Assembly: GCF_008807375.1 (NCBI RefSeq)
Contig: NZ_CP043311.1
Coordinates: 2,150,001-2,214,000, forward strand
Source of the DNA: Pseudomonas lalkuanensis
GTDB taxonomy: Bacteria > Pseudomonadota > Gammaproteobacteria > Pseudomonadales > Pseudomonadaceae
Reading direction: 5' to 3'
Length of the DNA: 64,000 bases
Shown here piece after piece: positions 36,720 through 46,724 of the stretch. Under the pieces are notes generated by a model. That model worked only from the letters and a program-made list of their open reading frames with translations. It ran no database searches and was not told the DNA's origin. The number at the start of each line of letters is the position of its first letter. The stretch's first letter is position 1. The position numbers were made by a program, and so were the translations under genes.

Positions 36720-38777
36720 ATGATGAATGCCCCCATGCAGGCGCTCAAAGGCAGCGCCAAGCAGCAACCCAAGACCTCCTTCGCCGCACTGTGGAAACCG
36801 GCGCTGCGCCAGGCCTTCGTCAAGCTCGATCCACGGCAGCTGGTGCGTTCGCCGGTGATACTGGTGGTCGAGCTGACTGCGGTGCTGACCACTGTCCTCT
36901 GCTGGATCCCCAACCCGGCGGTGAGCACCGGCCTTGCCGTGCAGATCGCCCTCTGGCTGTGGTTCACCGTGCTCTTCGCCAACTTCGCCGAAGCCCTGGC
37001 TGAAGGCCGTGGCAAGGCCCGCGCCGACAGCCTGCGCGCCGGCAGTCAGGGCCTGACAGCCCGCCGCCGCACGGCCAGTGGCCAGTTCGAGACCGTGCCT
37101 GCCGCCGGCCTGCGCCGCGGTGACGTGGTGCGGGTCGAGGCCGGGGAGCTGATCCCCGGCGACGGCGAGGTGATCGAAGGGATCGCCGCCGTCAACGAAG
37201 CGGCCATTACCGGTGAATCGGCGCCGGTGATCCGCGAGTCCGGCGGCGACCGTTGCGCCGTGACCGGTAACACGCGAATCGTCTCCGACTGGTTGCTGGT
37301 GAGAATCACCGCTAATCCGGGCGAATCCACCCTGGACCGGATGATCGCCCTGGTGGAAGGGGCCAAGCGCCAGAAGACTCCCAACGAAGTGGCGCTGGAC
37401 ATCCTGCTGATTGGCCTGACCCTGATCTTCCTGTTGGTGGTGGCCACCCTGCAGCCCTTCGCCCGCTTTGCCGGTGGCGACCTGCCGCTGGTGTACCTGG
37501 TGGCGCTGCTGGTGACCCTGATCCCCACCACCATCGGTGGCCTGCTCTCGGCCATCGGCATCGCCGGCATGGACCGCCTGGTGCGACTGAACGTCATCGC
37601 CAAGTCGGGTCGCGCGGTAGAGGCTGCCGGTGACGTGCATGTGCTGCTGCTGGACAAGACCGGTACCATCACCTTCGGCAACCGCCGTTGCAGCGCGATG
37701 ATCAAGGCGCCCGGCGTGGCCGGCAAGGAACTCTCCGACGCCGCGCTGCTGGCCTCCCTGGCCGACGAGACACCGGAAGGCAAGTCCATCGTCGACTACC
37801 TGCGCGCCCTGCATGCCATGCAGGAGCCCGCCCGCGACGAGATCACCTCGATTCCCTTCACCGCCGAGACCCGGCTCTCCGGCACCGACTGGGCCGGGCG
37901 CAGCTACCGCAAGGGGGCGGTGGACGCGGTGCTGGCCTGGGTTGGCATCACTCGCCAGGAAGTGCCGGCACCGCTGGCCCGCGAGATCGAGAAGATCGCC
38001 CAGAGCGGCGGTACGCCGCTGCTGGTGGCCGCCGACGGCAAGCTGCTGGGCGCCATTCATCTGAAGGACGTGGTCAAGCCCGGTATCCGTGACCGTTTTG
38101 CCGAGCTGCGGCAGATGGGCATCCGTACCGTGATGGTGACCGGCGACAACCCGCTGACCGCCGCTGCGATCGCCGCCGAGGCCGGCGTGGACGACGTGAT
38201 CGCAGAAGCCACCCCGGAGAAGAAGCTGGCGCGCATTCGCCAGGAACAGGGCGAGGGCAAGATGGTCGCCATGTGCGGCGACGGCGCCAACGACGCCCCG
38301 GCGCTGGCCCAGGCCGACGTGGGCCTGGCCATGAACGACGGCACCCAGGCCGCCCGCGAGGCCGCCAATCTGGTGGACCTGGACTCCGACCCGACCAAGC
38401 TGCTGGACGTGGTGCAGGTGGGCAAGGAGCTGCTGGTGACCCGCGGCGCGCTGACCACCTTTTCGGTGGCCAACGACGTGGCCAAGTACTTCGCCATCCT
38501 CCCGGCGCTGTTCGCCGGCATTCACCCGCAGCTGGGCGTGCTCAACGTGATGCAGCTGGCCAGTCCGCAGAGCGCCATCCTCTCGGCCATCGTGTTCAAC
38601 GCGCTGATCATCATCGGGCTGATCCCGCTGGCCCTGCGCGGGGTCCGGGTGCAGGCCACCGATGCCGCGCACCTGCTACGCCGCAACCTGCTGATCTATG
38701 GCCTCGGCGGCATCGTCGCGCCCTTTGTCGGCATCAAGGTGATCGACGTCCTGCTCAATGCCGTCGGCCTGGTCTGA
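36720..38777 (+). CDS. kdpB: K+-transporting ATPase catalytic subunit KdpB
   Basis: A 685-residue P-type ATPase. Landmarks are the actuator loop [11 protein letters not shown], the phosphorylated Asp312 in [13 protein letters not shown], and the hinge motif [18 protein letters not shown]. It hydrolyses ATP to drive potassium through KdpA. Start choice is open between ATG 36720 and ATG 36723; GGGAGA at 36711-36716 lies just upstream of both. The following 86-base gap to kdpC contains a palindromic repeat. Confidence 0.98.
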   Translation: MMNAPMQALKGSAKQQPKTSFAALWKPALRQAFVKLDPRQLVRSPVILVVELTAVLTTVLCWIPNPAVSTGLAVQIALWLWFTVLFANFAEALAEGRGKARADSLRAGSQGLTARRRTASGQFETVPAAGLRRGDVVRVEAGELIPGDGEVIEGIAAVNEAAITGESAPVIRESGGDRCAVTGNTRIVSDWLLVRITANPGESTLDRMIALVEGAKRQKTPNEVALDILLIGLTLIFLLVVATLQPFARFAGGDLPLVYLVALLVTLIPTTIGGLLSAIGIAGMDRLVRLNVIAKSGRAVEAAGDVHVLLLDKTGTITFGNRRCSAMIKAPGVAGKELSDAALLASLADETPEGKSIVDYLRALHAMQEPARDEITSIPFTAETRLSGTDWAGRSYRKGAVDAVLAWVGITRQEVPAPLAREIEKIAQSGGTPLLVAADGKLLGAIHLKDVVKPGIRDRFAELRQMGIRTVMVTGDNPLTAAAIAAEAGVDDVIAEATPEKKLARIRQEQGEGKMVAMCGDGANDAPALAQADVGLAMNDGTQAAREAANLVDLDSDPTKLLDVVQVGKELLVTRGALTTFSVANDVAKYFAILPALFAGIHPQLGVLNVMQLASPQSAILSAIVFNALIIIGLIPLALRGVRVQATDAAHLLRRNLLIYGLGGIVAPFVGIKVIDVLLNAVGLV

Positions 38778-38782
38778 AACCC

Positions 38783-38838
38783 ACCCCTTTCCCTCCAGGG
38801 AGAGGGGGCTGGGGGAGGGGCAGAAACCTCTCCCCAAC
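38783..38838. repeat. C/T-rich palindromic repeat between kdpB and kdpC
   Basis: CCCCTTTCCCTCCAGGGAGAGGGGGCTGGGGG... folds on itself and ends in CCTCTCCCC. It belongs with the copies at 53955-53979 and 56776-56868 and splits two genes that are adjoining in other kdp operons. Confidence 0.65.
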
Positions 38839-38863
38839 TTAGATTTCCCGCGAGGAACTGAAT

Positions 38864-39415
38864 ATGCTTAGCCAACTCCGCCCAGCCATGAGCCTCCTGG
38901 CCCTGATGACCCTGATCACCGGCGTCGCCTATCCGCTTACCGTCACCGGCATCGCCCAACTGGCCTTCCCCGAGCAGGCCAATGGCAGCCTGGTGCGGGA
39001 CGCCAGGGGCGAGGTGCGCGGCAGCAGCCTGCTGGCGCAGAATTTCGAAGGGCCCGAGTGGTTCCAGCCGCGCCCCTCGGCGGCGGGCTTCGCCACGGTG
39101 GCCAGTGGCGCCAGCAACCTGGCGCCGAGCAACCCGGCCCTGGCCGAACGTATCGACAAGGAAGCGCATCGCCTGGCCACCGAAGGTCACGGCAAGGTGC
39201 CCATGGCCCTGGTCACCACCTCCGGCAGCGGCCTCGACCCGCACCTGCCGCCGAGTGCCGCGCGCTTCCAGATTCCGCGCATCGCCGCCGAGCGTGGTCT
39301 GCCGGTCGATACCCTGGAGCGCCTGGTGGAACTGAACACCGAACGGCCGCTGGTGGGGCCGGCGGTGGTCAACGTGCTGGCCCTTAATACAGCGTTGAAC
39401 GAGATGACTCGATGA
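38864..39415 (+). CDS. kdpC: K+-transporting ATPase subunit KdpC
   Basis: A 183-residue protein with one N-terminal membrane helix (about 10-30; [20 protein letters not shown]) and a periplasmic domain with [21 protein letters not shown] and [18 protein letters not shown], both typical of KdpC. It assists the catalytic subunit in the KdpFABC complex. GAGGAACTG lies before the ATG. The stop overlaps kdpD by ATGA. Confidence 0.97.
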   Translation: MLSQLRPAMSLLALMTLITGVAYPLTVTGIAQLAFPEQANGSLVRDARGEVRGSSLLAQNFEGPEWFQPRPSAAGFATVASGASNLAPSNPALAERIDKEAHRLATEGHGKVPMALVTTSGSGLDPHLPPSAARFQIPRIAAERGLPVDTLERLVELNTERPLVGPAVVNVLALNTALNEMTR

Positions 39416-42060
39416 GTGATGCCCTGCGCGCCGATGCGCTGCTGGCCGATATGCCCCAGGGTGGGCGTGGTCGTCTGAAGGTGTTCCTCGGCGCGGCGCC
39501 TGGTGTAGGCAAGACCTACGCCATGCTCCAGGCCGCCCAGGCGCAGTTGCGCCAGGGTGTCGACCTGCGCGCCGGCGTGGTGGAAACCCACGGGCGTGCG
39601 GAAACCGAAGCCATGCTGGCGGGGCTGCCGCAGCAACCGCTGCGGCGCGTCGAGTATCGCGGCATGGCGCTCACCGAGATGGACCTGGACGGCATCCTCG
39701 CCCATCCGCCGCGCCTGGTGCTGGTGGACGAGCTGGCCCACACCAATGCTCCCGGTAGCCGCCATTCCAAGCGCTGGCAGGACGTGGAGGAACTGCTCGA
39801 CGCGGGAATCGACGTCTACACCACGGTCAACGTCCAGCACCTCGAAGCGCTGAACGACCAGGTCCGCGACATCACGGGTGTGCAGGTGCGCGAGACCTTG
39901 CCGGACTGGGTCCTCCAGGAAGCCGACGAGATCCTGCTGATCGACCTTCCGCCCCGCGAGCTGCTGGAGCGTCTGCGCGAGGGCAAGGTCTACGTGCCCG
40001 AGCAGGCGCGGGCGGCCATCGATGCCTTCTTCTCCCAGACCAACCTCACCGCCTTGCGCGAGCTGGCCATGCAGACCGCCGCCGCGCGGGTGGATGCCGA
40101 CCTCAACCGTCGTTATCGCCAGCGCGGCCTGGAAGCGCCCGCCGTGCGCGGACGACTACTGGTCGGGATCGACGGCGACCACCAGGCCGAGCGCCTGGTG
40201 CGCCACGCCAGCCGGGTAGCCGAGCGACGCCACCTGCCCTGGTCGGTGGTGTACGTGGACACTGGCGGTGCCCGTTCCGAAGAGGTGCTGGCGCGCCTGC
40301 AGGGTGCCCAGCAACTGGCCGAGCGCCTGGGTGGCGAAGTGGTGACCCTGCGTGCGGAGTCCGTGGCGAAGGCGCTGGTGGAACACGCCGAAGAGCGCCG
40401 CGCCAGCCTGCTGCTGGTGGGCCGCAGCCGCCAGCGCCTGCGTCGCCGATTGCTCGGCCGCGGGCTGGCGGAGCGCCTGCTGTACCTGGCCGAAGGGCTG
40501 GAGGTCAGCGTGCTCGACACCGAGGCGGACCGTCGCCCGGTCAGTCCGCGCGCCAGCCATCCGACCCGCCTGGTGGACCATGGCCTGGCGGTGCTCGCGG
40601 CCATTGCCGCAAGCGCGCTGGCCTGGGCGGTGTCCCATACCCTGGAACTGCCCAACATCTCCCTGGTGTTCCTCGCCGCGGTGCTACTGGTGGCGGTGCG
40701 CAGCAGCCTGGGGCCGGCGCTGCTGTGTGCCGGGCTGTCGTTCCTCGCCTATGACTTCCTGTTCATCCCACCGACCTTCTCCCTGACCATCGCCCGCCAG
40801 GAAGACGTGCTGACCCTGCTGTTCTTCCTGCTGATGGCCGGGCTCACTGGCAACCTGGCTTCACGCCAGCGCCGCCAACTGAATGCGCTGCGCGACACCC
40901 AGGCGGAAACCACCGCGCTGCTCGACCTCTCACGCAAGCTCACTGCCGCCACCGACCGCCAGGCCGTGCTCAACGTCGCCGTGCAGCAGTTCGGCGCCTG
41001 GCCGGACGTGGAAGTCTGCCTGCTGTCCCGTGGCCGTGACGGCGTATGGAAGGTGGAGGCCGGCGCCCAGCGCCTGCTGGCCGACCAGGAGCGCGCGGCG
41101 GCGGAGTGGTCATGGCAGCATGACCAGCCTGCGGGTCTGGGCACCGACACCTTGCCCGGCGGCCGTTGGTGGTGGCTGCCGCTATCGGGCGAAGAAGGGC
41201 CGCTGGTGCTGCTGGGCGTGAGCCCGCGTGACGAGGTGCCGTTGCCGGCCGAACGCCGGCGCCTGCTCGCGGCCCTGGGCCAGCCCCTGGCCCAGGCCAT
41301 GGCCCGTGCGCAGCTGGCCGAAGAGCTGGAGGCGGCGCGCCTGCACGGAGAAACCGAGCAGCTGCGCAGCGCGTTGCTGGCTTCGGTGTCCCACGACCTG
41401 CGCACGCCGCTCACCGCCATGCGCGGTTCCATCGACAGCCTGCTCGCCCTCGGCGAAGCCATCCCCATGGCCGATCGCCGCGAACTGCTGGAAGGCACCC
41501 GCGACGAGGCCGAGCGCCTCGACCGCTACATCCAGAACCTGCTGGACATGACCCGCCTCGGCCACGGCGGCCTCAAGCTGGCGCGCGACTGGGTGGCGCC
41601 GGTGGACATAGTCGCCAGCGCACTGCAGCGCCTGCGTCCGGTGCTGGTGCCATTGCAGGTGGAAACCCAGGTGCCGGAGCAATTGCCGCTGCTCTATGTG
41701 CACGCGGCACTGATCGAGCAGGCGCTGGTCAACGTGCTGGAGAACGCCGCGCGCTTCTCGCCCAGCCAGGGGCGGCTGCGTGTTGCCGTGGACGCGGACG
41801 AAGCCGAGCTGCGCTTCTCCGTCAGCGACCAGGGGCCGGGTATTCCGCAGAATGAGCGCGACAGGATCTTCGACATGTTCTATACCGCTGCGCGGGGGGA
41901 TCGGGGCGGGCAGGGCACGGGCCTCGGCCTGGCCATCTGCCAGGGCATGGTCGGTGCCCACGGCGGCCGTGTGACGGTGGGCGATGGCCTGGACGGTCGC
42001 GGCGCCACCCTGACCCTGCACCTGCCGCTGCATCCGCAGCCGCAGTTGGAAGAAGAATGA
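39412..42060 (+). CDS. kdpD: Sensor histidine kinase KdpD
   Basis: An 882-residue kinase of usual KdpD length. The N-terminal KdpD domain has the Walker A motif GAAPGVGKT (27-35) and [13 protein letters not shown]; a universal-stress-like domain follows. Four membrane helices lie about 388-480, then GAF, HisKA with His661 in [10 protein letters not shown], and a HATPase domain ([17 protein letters not shown]). It senses potassium limitation and phosphorylates KdpE. It is coupled to kdpC, but its partner kdpE is separated by a REPIN. Confidence 0.97.
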   Translation: MSDALRADALLADMPQGGRGRLKVFLGAAPGVGKTYAMLQAAQAQLRQGVDLRAGVVETHGRAETEAMLAGLPQQPLRRVEYRGMALTEMDLDGILAHPPRLVLVDELAHTNAPGSRHSKRWQDVEELLDAGIDVYTTVNVQHLEALNDQVRDITGVQVRETLPDWVLQEADEILLIDLPPRELLERLREGKVYVPEQARAAIDAFFSQTNLTALRELAMQTAAARVDADLNRRYRQRGLEAPAVRGRLLVGIDGDHQAERLVRHASRVAERRHLPWSVVYVDTGGARSEEVLARLQGAQQLAERLGGEVVTLRAESVAKALVEHAEERRASLLLVGRSRQRLRRRLLGRGLAERLLYLAEGLEVSVLDTEADRRPVSPRASHPTRLVDHGLAVLAAIAASALAWAVSHTLELPNISLVFLAAVLLVAVRSSLGPALLCAGLSFLAYDFLFIPPTFSLTIARQEDVLTLLFFLLMAGLTGNLASRQRRQLNALRDTQAETTALLDLSRKLTAATDRQAVLNVAVQQFGAWPDVEVCLLSRGRDGVWKVEAGAQRLLADQERAAAEWSWQHDQPAGLGTDTLPGGRWWWLPLSGEEGPLVLLGVSPRDEVPLPAERRRLLAALGQPLAQAMARAQLAEELEAARLHGETEQLRSALLASVSHDLRTPLTAMRGSIDSLLALGEAIPMADRRELLEGTRDEAERLDRYIQNLLDMTRLGHGGLKLARDWVAPVDIVASALQRLRPVLVPLQVETQVPEQLPLLYVHAALIEQALVNVLENAARFSPSQGRLRVAVDADEAELRFSVSDQGPGIPQNERDRIFDMFYTAARGDRGGQGTGLGLAICQGMVGAHGGRVTVGDGLDGRGATLTLHLPLHPQPQLEEE

Positions 42061-42080
42061 ATGCTGCGCAATACCCAACC

Positions 42081-42182
42081 TGTAGGAGCGAATTCATTCG
42101 CGAAACGGGCCGCAGGACCGTCTTGCAGGGTCGGAAGACACGGACAGTGGTGCTGTCCTTCGCGAATGAATTCGCTCCCACA
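42081..42182. repeat. REPIN between kdpD and kdpE
   Basis: Arms GGAGCGAATTCATTCGCGA (from 42084) and its full reverse complement (to about 42179) face each other over a 54-base centre. Each arm holds the small palindrome GCGAAT-TC-ATTCGC. It fills most of the 163-base gap between the two-component partners. Confidence 0.9.
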
Positions 42183-42223
42183 AGAAAACCGTCTGCATTT
42201 GTAATGGATTCGACGAAACAGGC

Positions 42224-42916
42224 ATGACAACCAACCAACCGACCATTCTGGTCATCGATGACGAAGCGCAGATCCGCAAGTTCCTGCGCATCAGCCTGGC
42301 CGCCCAGGGCTACCGGGTGCTGGAGGGCGCCAATGGCCGCGAAGGGCTGGAGCAGGCGGCGCTGGCCAGGCCCGACATGGTCGTGCTCGACCTCGGCCTG
42401 CCGGACATGGACGGCCAGGACGTGCTGCGCGAGTTGCGCGAATGGTCCCAGGTCCCGGTGCTGGTGCTTTCGGTGCGCGCCGGTGAAGGCGAAAAGGTGC
42501 TGGCCCTGGACGGCGGCGCCAACGACTACGTGACCAAGCCCTTCGGCATCCAGGAATTCCTTGCCCGCGTGCGCGTGGCGCTTCGCCAGGGCGGCCCTGG
42601 CGAACAGCAGCAGGCGAGCATCACCAGCGGCCCGCTGTTGCTGGACTTCGCCTATCGCCGGGTCACCCTCGATGGCGAGGAGGTGGCGCTGACCCGCAAG
42701 GAGTACGCGGTGCTCGCGCAACTGGCCCGTCACCTGGGGCGCGTGGTCACCCAGCAGCAGTTGCTCAAGGACATCTGGGGCCCCACCCATGTCGAGGACA
42801 CCCACTACCTGCGGGTGGTGGTGGGGCACTTGCGGCAGAAGCTCGGCGATGATCCGGCCAATCCGCGTTTCATCATCACCGAGGCGGGCGTCGGCTATCG
42901 GCTGAAGGAGGCCTGA
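42224..42916 (+). CDS. kdpE: Response regulator KdpE
   Basis: A 230-residue OmpR-type regulator. The receiver has [14 protein letters not shown], phosphoacceptor Asp56 in [13 protein letters not shown] and the Lys of VTKPFG. The winged helix has [26 protein letters not shown] and [13 protein letters not shown]. With KdpD it activates the kdp operon at low potassium. The 163-base gap from kdpD contains a REPIN, so it may need read-through or a promoter of its own. Confidence 0.96.
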   Translation: MTTNQPTILVIDDEAQIRKFLRISLAAQGYRVLEGANGREGLEQAALARPDMVVLDLGLPDMDGQDVLRELREWSQVPVLVLSVRAGEGEKVLALDGGANDYVTKPFGIQEFLARVRVALRQGGPGEQQQASITSGPLLLDFAYRRVTLDGEEVALTRKEYAVLAQLARHLGRVVTQQQLLKDIWGPTHVEDTHYLRVVVGHLRQKLGDDPANPRFIITEAGVGYRLKEA

Positions 42917-43004
42917 ACAGGCCATTCGCCCTGTGCCGTCGGGCGCGCGGCGCGCGTCCAGTGCTGCATGGGCGCGAAGGCGCTCCCCCATTGGAAGGAC
43001 CGGC

Positions 43005-43913
43005 ATGCAGCAATTGTTGAACGAAATCCTCGACGAAGTCCGCCCCTTGATCGGGCAGGGCAAGGTCGCCAGTTACATTCCCGCGCTTTCCTGTGTCAGT
43101 GCGGACCAACTCGGCATCGCCGTTTACAGCAACGACGGCGAGATGTACTACGCCGGCGACGGCCTGACGCCGTTTTCCATCCAGAGCATTTCCAAGGTCT
43201 TCAGCCTGGTGCAGGCCATCCAGCATTCGGGCGAGGACATCTGGCAGCGCCTCGGGCACGAGCCTTCGGGCCAGCCGTTCAACTCGCTGGTGCAGCTGGA
43301 GTTCGAGCGCGGCGTGCCGCGCAATCCCTTCATCAATGCTGGCGCCCTGGTGATCTGCGATATCAATCAGTCGCGCTTCGCCGCGCCTTCGCTGTCCATG
43401 CGCGACTTCGCCCGGCGTTTGTCCGGCAACAGCCATGTGGTGTCCGACGAAGTGGTGGCGCGTTCGGAGTATCAGCACCGCGCGCGCAATGCCGCCATGG
43501 CTTACCTGATGCAATCCTTCGGCAACTTCCACAACGACGTGGAGGCGGTGCTGCACAGCTACTTCCACCATTGCGCCATCCGCATGAGCTGCGCCGACCT
43601 GGCCCTGGCATTCAGCTTCCTCGCCAACAACGGCGTCAGCCCCCACAGCGGCGAACGGGTCCTCACGCCGCGCCAGGCCAAGCAGGTGAACGCCATCATG
43701 GCCACCAGCGGCCTCTACGACGAAGCCGGCAACTTTGCCTACCGCGTCGGCCTGCCCGGCAAGAGCGGGGTAGGGGGCGGCATCGTCGCGGTGGTGCCGG
43801 GGCGCTTCACCGTCTGTGTCTGGTCGCCGGAGCTCAACGAAGCCGGCAACTCCCTGGCTGGCATGGCGGCCCTGGAGAAGCTGTCGCAGCGGATTGGCTG
43901 GTCGATTTTCTGA
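43005..43913 (+). CDS. glsA: Glutaminase
   Basis: A 302-residue serine-dependent glutaminase of the beta-lactamase-like fold, the normal length for E. coli YneH (GlsB). [18 protein letters not shown] carries the Ser-x-x-Lys catalytic pair (about residues 62-66), [26 protein letters not shown] the substrate-binding Asn and Glu, and [18 protein letters not shown] the C-terminal loop. It converts glutamine to glutamate and ammonia in the cytoplasm. It follows kdpE by 88 bases and is flanked by REPINs beyond kdpE and after its own stop. Confidence 0.95.
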   Translation: MQQLLNEILDEVRPLIGQGKVASYIPALSCVSADQLGIAVYSNDGEMYYAGDGLTPFSIQSISKVFSLVQAIQHSGEDIWQRLGHEPSGQPFNSLVQLEFERGVPRNPFINAGALVICDINQSRFAAPSLSMRDFARRLSGNSHVVSDEVVARSEYQHRARNAAMAYLMQSFGNFHNDVEAVLHSYFHHCAIRMSCADLALAFSFLANNGVSPHSGERVLTPRQAKQVNAIMATSGLYDEAGNFAYRVGLPGKSGVGGGIVAVVPGRFTVCVWSPELNEAGNSLAGMAALEKLSQRIGWSIF

Positions 43914-43932
43914 GCGCGTGACGGGACCAACC

Positions 43933-44033
43933 TGTGGGAGCGAATTCATTCGCGAAACAATCACGGGATGGTCCTGCACGGCCTGGTAGAACGGGCAGAT
44001 TCACTGCCCTTCGCGAATGAATTCGCTCCTGCA
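43933..44033. repeat. REPIN after glutaminase
   Basis: Same arms as at 42081-42182: TGTGGGAGCGAATTCATTCG on the left and a near-perfect complement on the right (44010-44033) around a 53-base centre. It lies between the convergent glsA and patatin genes. Confidence 0.9.
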
Positions 44034-44056
44034 GAAGAGCAGATCGAGCCTCCCGA

Positions 44057-45085
44057 TCAATTCCCCTGCTCGTATCGCTCCAATGTCTCGCGGGCGATCT
44101 GCCGGCCCAACTGGATGAGCTCCGGCGCCTTGTAGAACTCGAAGAAGCGGCACACGCGCTTGGGCACGTTGATCAGGATGTCCGGCGGATAGCCGGCGAT
44201 CTTGTACTGGGCCAGCGACGTCTGCATCACCTCGAAACTCTGGTTCACCAGGTCCAGCAGGGACGCGGGGCCGATGTTGGCCACGACATGCGAGCCGCTG
44301 GCGGACTTGGGAGCGCCGTCGGTTTCCGGGGCAGCGACCGGCTGCTGCATCTGCGGTGCCACGTCCTCCAGCCAGGGGTTGCCGCCGGGCAGGCTCTCCG
44401 GGTCGAGAATATCGTGGGCCTCCGGGCCGCGCTTGAGAAATGGCAGGCGCGAGCCGAGGGAGGCCATCAGCGTGTCGATGCGGCCCTTGATCGCCGGGGG
44501 ACGCTCGATCACCGGCAGCTGGTACTCGCGCTGGGTGGTGGCGTTGAGGTTGACAGCGATGATCAGGTCGCAGTGGCTGGAGACCACCGGGACGATCGGC
44601 AAGGGGTTGAGCAGGCCGCCGTCCACCAGCATGCGGCTGCCCTGGACCACCGGGGTGAAGAGGCTGGGAATGGCCGCCGAAGCCCGCATGGCCTGATGCA
44701 GGCAGCCTTCCTGGAACCAGATTTCCTGCTGGTTGGTGAGGTCGGTGGCCACCGCCGTATAGGGGATGGAGAGGTCTTCGATGTTGATCTCGCCGACGAT
44801 CTCGCGAATGCGCCCGAACACCTTTTCACCGCGAATGGCGCCCAGGCGGAAGCTCACATCGAGCAGGCGCAGCACATCGAGGTAGTCGAGGCTTTCGGTC
44901 CAGTCGCGATAATTGTGCAGCTTGCCGGCGGCGTAGATGCCGCCTACCACGGCCCCCATGGAGCAGCCGGCGATGCAGGCTATTTCATAGCCGCGCGCTT
45001 CGATTTCCTCGATCACGCCGATGTGCGCATAGCCCCGCGCGCCCCCCGATCCCAACACCAGTGCCACGCGTTTTCTCATGCGCAA
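44057..45085 (-). CDS. Patatin-like phospholipase family protein (RssA-like)
   Basis: A 342-residue protein of the bacterial patatin family. GSGGARGYAHIGV (12-24) is the oxyanion loop, GCSMG with Ser42 the nucleophile elbow, and LVDGGLLNPLPI the catalytic Asp. The segment from about 235 contains a variable Pro/Ala-rich linker. It resembles RssA-type cytosolic serine hydrolases rather than the secreted ExoU toxin. It acts presumably on phospholipid or acyl esters; the substrate is not known. From memory it matches PA1640. Confidence 0.9.
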   Translation of the reverse strand: MRMRKRVALVLGSGGARGYAHIGVIEEIEARGYEIACIAGCSMGAVVGGIYAAGKLHNYRDWTESLDYLDVLRLLDVSFRLGAIRGEKVFGRIREIVGEINIEDLSIPYTAVATDLTNQQEIWFQEGCLHQAMRASAAIPSLFTPVVQGSRMLVDGGLLNPLPIVPVVSSHCDLIIAVNLNATTQREYQLPVIERPPAIKGRIDTLMASLGSRLPFLKRGPEAHDILDPESLPGGNPWLEDVAPQMQQPVAAPETDGAPKSASGSHVVANIGPASLLDLVNQSFEVMQTSLAQYKIAGYPPDILINVPKRVCRFFEFYKAPELIQLGRQIARETLERYEQGN

Positions 45086-45265
45086 ATCCCCTGTCTATGG
45101 CGTTGACGATACGCCCGCGCCAGGGCCCCCGCCAAGGTACACCGTGCCTCGGCGGGGGCCGGTCGTCGGTGTCTGTCGATCAGTAGACGGAGTTGAATCT
45201 TCCCGGTATCGAACCGTCTACCGAGGAACTAGACTCTGTCGATCTTCAACAACGGAGTTATATCG

Positions 45266-45544
45266 ATGAAAGCCTGGATCAGCCTGCCCCTGATCGCCCT
45301 TGTGATAGCTGGATGCGCCGGCAAGACGGCCTATCGCGACAGTTGCGCGGACCAGCTCGACGCCGCCTGGAAGGAACTGGACCTGGCCAAGGCCGAAGGT
45401 TTCTCCGGCACCGTGAGCTACTCCAAGGCACTGAGCCTGCTCACCGCCGCCAAGACCCAGCAGCAGTTCGAGGCCTTCGAGGGCTGCTCCAACAAGGCCG
45501 AGAAGGCCCGCTTCTACATCCGTGAGTCGCGCGCCGGCCGCTGA
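45266..45544 (+). CDS. Small lipoprotein
   Basis: A 92-residue protein with a lipoprotein signal (MKAWISLPLIALVIAGC, lipobox VIAGC with Cys17). The mature part is helical, with AWKELDLAKAEGFSGTVSYSKALSLLTAAKTQQ and EKARFYIRESRAGR, and two further Cys residues that could form a disulfide. CGGAG precedes the ATG by ten bases. Small helical lipoproteins of this kind are common in Pseudomonas; the function is unknown. Confidence 0.8.
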   Translation: MKAWISLPLIALVIAGCAGKTAYRDSCADQLDAAWKELDLAKAEGFSGTVSYSKALSLLTAAKTQQQFEAFEGCSNKAEKARFYIRESRAGR

Positions 45545-45564
45545 TCGCTCTCGCCCGCGGGGTT

Positions 45565-46587
45565 TCAGACTTCGCGGGTGGATGCCCTGTACTGACGGGG
45601 CGTGATCCCTTTCCAGCGCCTGAAGGCATGCATGAAGTTCGACACTTCGCTGTAGCCCAGGCGCTCGGCGATTTCTTCCAGACGCAGGGCCGTGGAGCCC
45701 AGCAGTTCTTCGGCCAGCGCGCCCAGCACTTCCTCCTGCAATTGCCGGAAACTGGTCCCTTCCGCTGCCAGCCTGCGCCGCAAGGTGCGTGACGTCATGT
45801 GCAGCGCCTGCGCCAGGCGCTCCATGTCCGGCAGTTGCCCCGGCCGGGCCAGCAGCAGGTCGCGGACACGTCCGGCCAGGCCCGCTCGCTCCCGGCGGCG
45901 GGCCAGGATGATCCTGCACTGTTCTTCGCAATGCCCGGCCACCTGCGGGTTGGCGCCGGGCAGGGGAAGGTCGAGCAGTGAACGGGAGAACACGATGCAG
46001 TTGTCGTCCGCGCCGAAGAGGGGCGTCACTCCCAGCAGTTCGTGCCAGGGCCCGATGTCGTCGGGCGGAGGAATGCGGAAACGGGCACGGATTACGGGCA
46101 TCTCGGTATTGACCAGGTCGCGGTGCACGCTGAGAGCGCCGGCAACGTCGCGCTCCAACAGGAAGCTGCGCAGGTCTTCGGGTGACGCCTGCTCCTCCAG
46201 GGTCAGCCATGCCTCATCGCCTTGTTCTTCCAACCGCATACTGTGGAAGGCGTAGGTCAGGTCCAGGTAGCGCAGGCCCAGTTGCACCGCGCTGCGGTAG
46301 GTGGCGCTGCTCAGCAGGGCGAAGCCCCAGATGCCGTAGGTGCTGAGGCGATAGCGCCGTCCGGCGAGCAGGCCCATGCCGGTGCGCGGGCCGAGGACGC
46401 GGGCGAGATTGCGCAGCAGTTCCAGTTCCTGGCTGGCCTCCACCTCGGCGCCGGGGTCGCCGAGCAGGCGCCAGTCCAGCCCGGTGCCGGCCAGGCACTG
46501 TTCCAGGGTGAGGCCCTGGTCGAGGCCGAACTGGGTCATCAATTGCACGCTCATGGCACTGCGCCGGGGCGATCGGGGGAGGGGCAT
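45565..46587 (-). CDS. AraC-family regulator (VirS-like)
   Basis: A 340-residue regulator with the long arabinose-binding-type N-terminal domain (about 10-200) and a C-terminal double helix-turn-helix (about 230-335). The latter shows MERLAQALHMTSRTLRRRLAAEGTSF and LEEIAERLGYSEVSNFMHAFRRWKGITPRQYRAS. It is divergent from a monooxygenase-esterase-dehydrogenase operon and is its likely activator. Length and position match mycobacterial VirS. The ATG at 46587 is preferred over an in-frame ATG at 46554, which has no ribosome-binding site. Confidence 0.9.
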   Translation of the reverse strand: MPLPRSPRRSAMSVQLMTQFGLDQGLTLEQCLAGTGLDWRLLGDPGAEVEASQELELLRNLARVLGPRTGMGLLAGRRYRLSTYGIWGFALLSSATYRSAVQLGLRYLDLTYAFHSMRLEEQGDEAWLTLEEQASPEDLRSFLLERDVAGALSVHRDLVNTEMPVIRARFRIPPPDDIGPWHELLGVTPLFGADDNCIVFSRSLLDLPLPGANPQVAGHCEEQCRIILARRRERAGLAGRVRDLLLARPGQLPDMERLAQALHMTSRTLRRRLAAEGTSFRQLQEEVLGALAEELLGSTALRLEEIAERLGYSEVSNFMHAFRRWKGITPRQYRASTREV

Positions 46588-46604
46588 CGGTAATCTCTGT
46601 GGGT

Positions 46605-46632
46605 TGTCCGAAACTCACAATTTGCTGTCCGA
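46605..46632 (+). promoter_or_regulatory. Direct-repeat operator candidate for the AraC regulator
   Basis: TGTCCGA occurs at 46605-46611 and again at 46626-46632, 21 bases apart, two helical turns. This is the classical AraC-family arrangement. The downstream copy ends nine bases before a poor -35 (TAACGC, 46641-46646), with -10 TAGGAT at 46664-46669, as expected for an activated promoter. Confidence 0.6.
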
Positions 46633-46724
46633 CTATGCCATAACGCACGGCCATCGGCCGAACTAGGATTCTCCCCACTGCGCCGGCCGTCGTGCCCGCG
46701 CGGGACCATCCATGGGAGACAACA

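Noticed and set aside
34998..38672. A very long open frame (about 1,224 codons) on the minus strand opposite kdpA and kdpB
   Set aside because: It is antisense to two certain genes in the complementary codon phase, is Gln/His/Arg-rich with no domain, and is a usual by-product of high-GC codon use.
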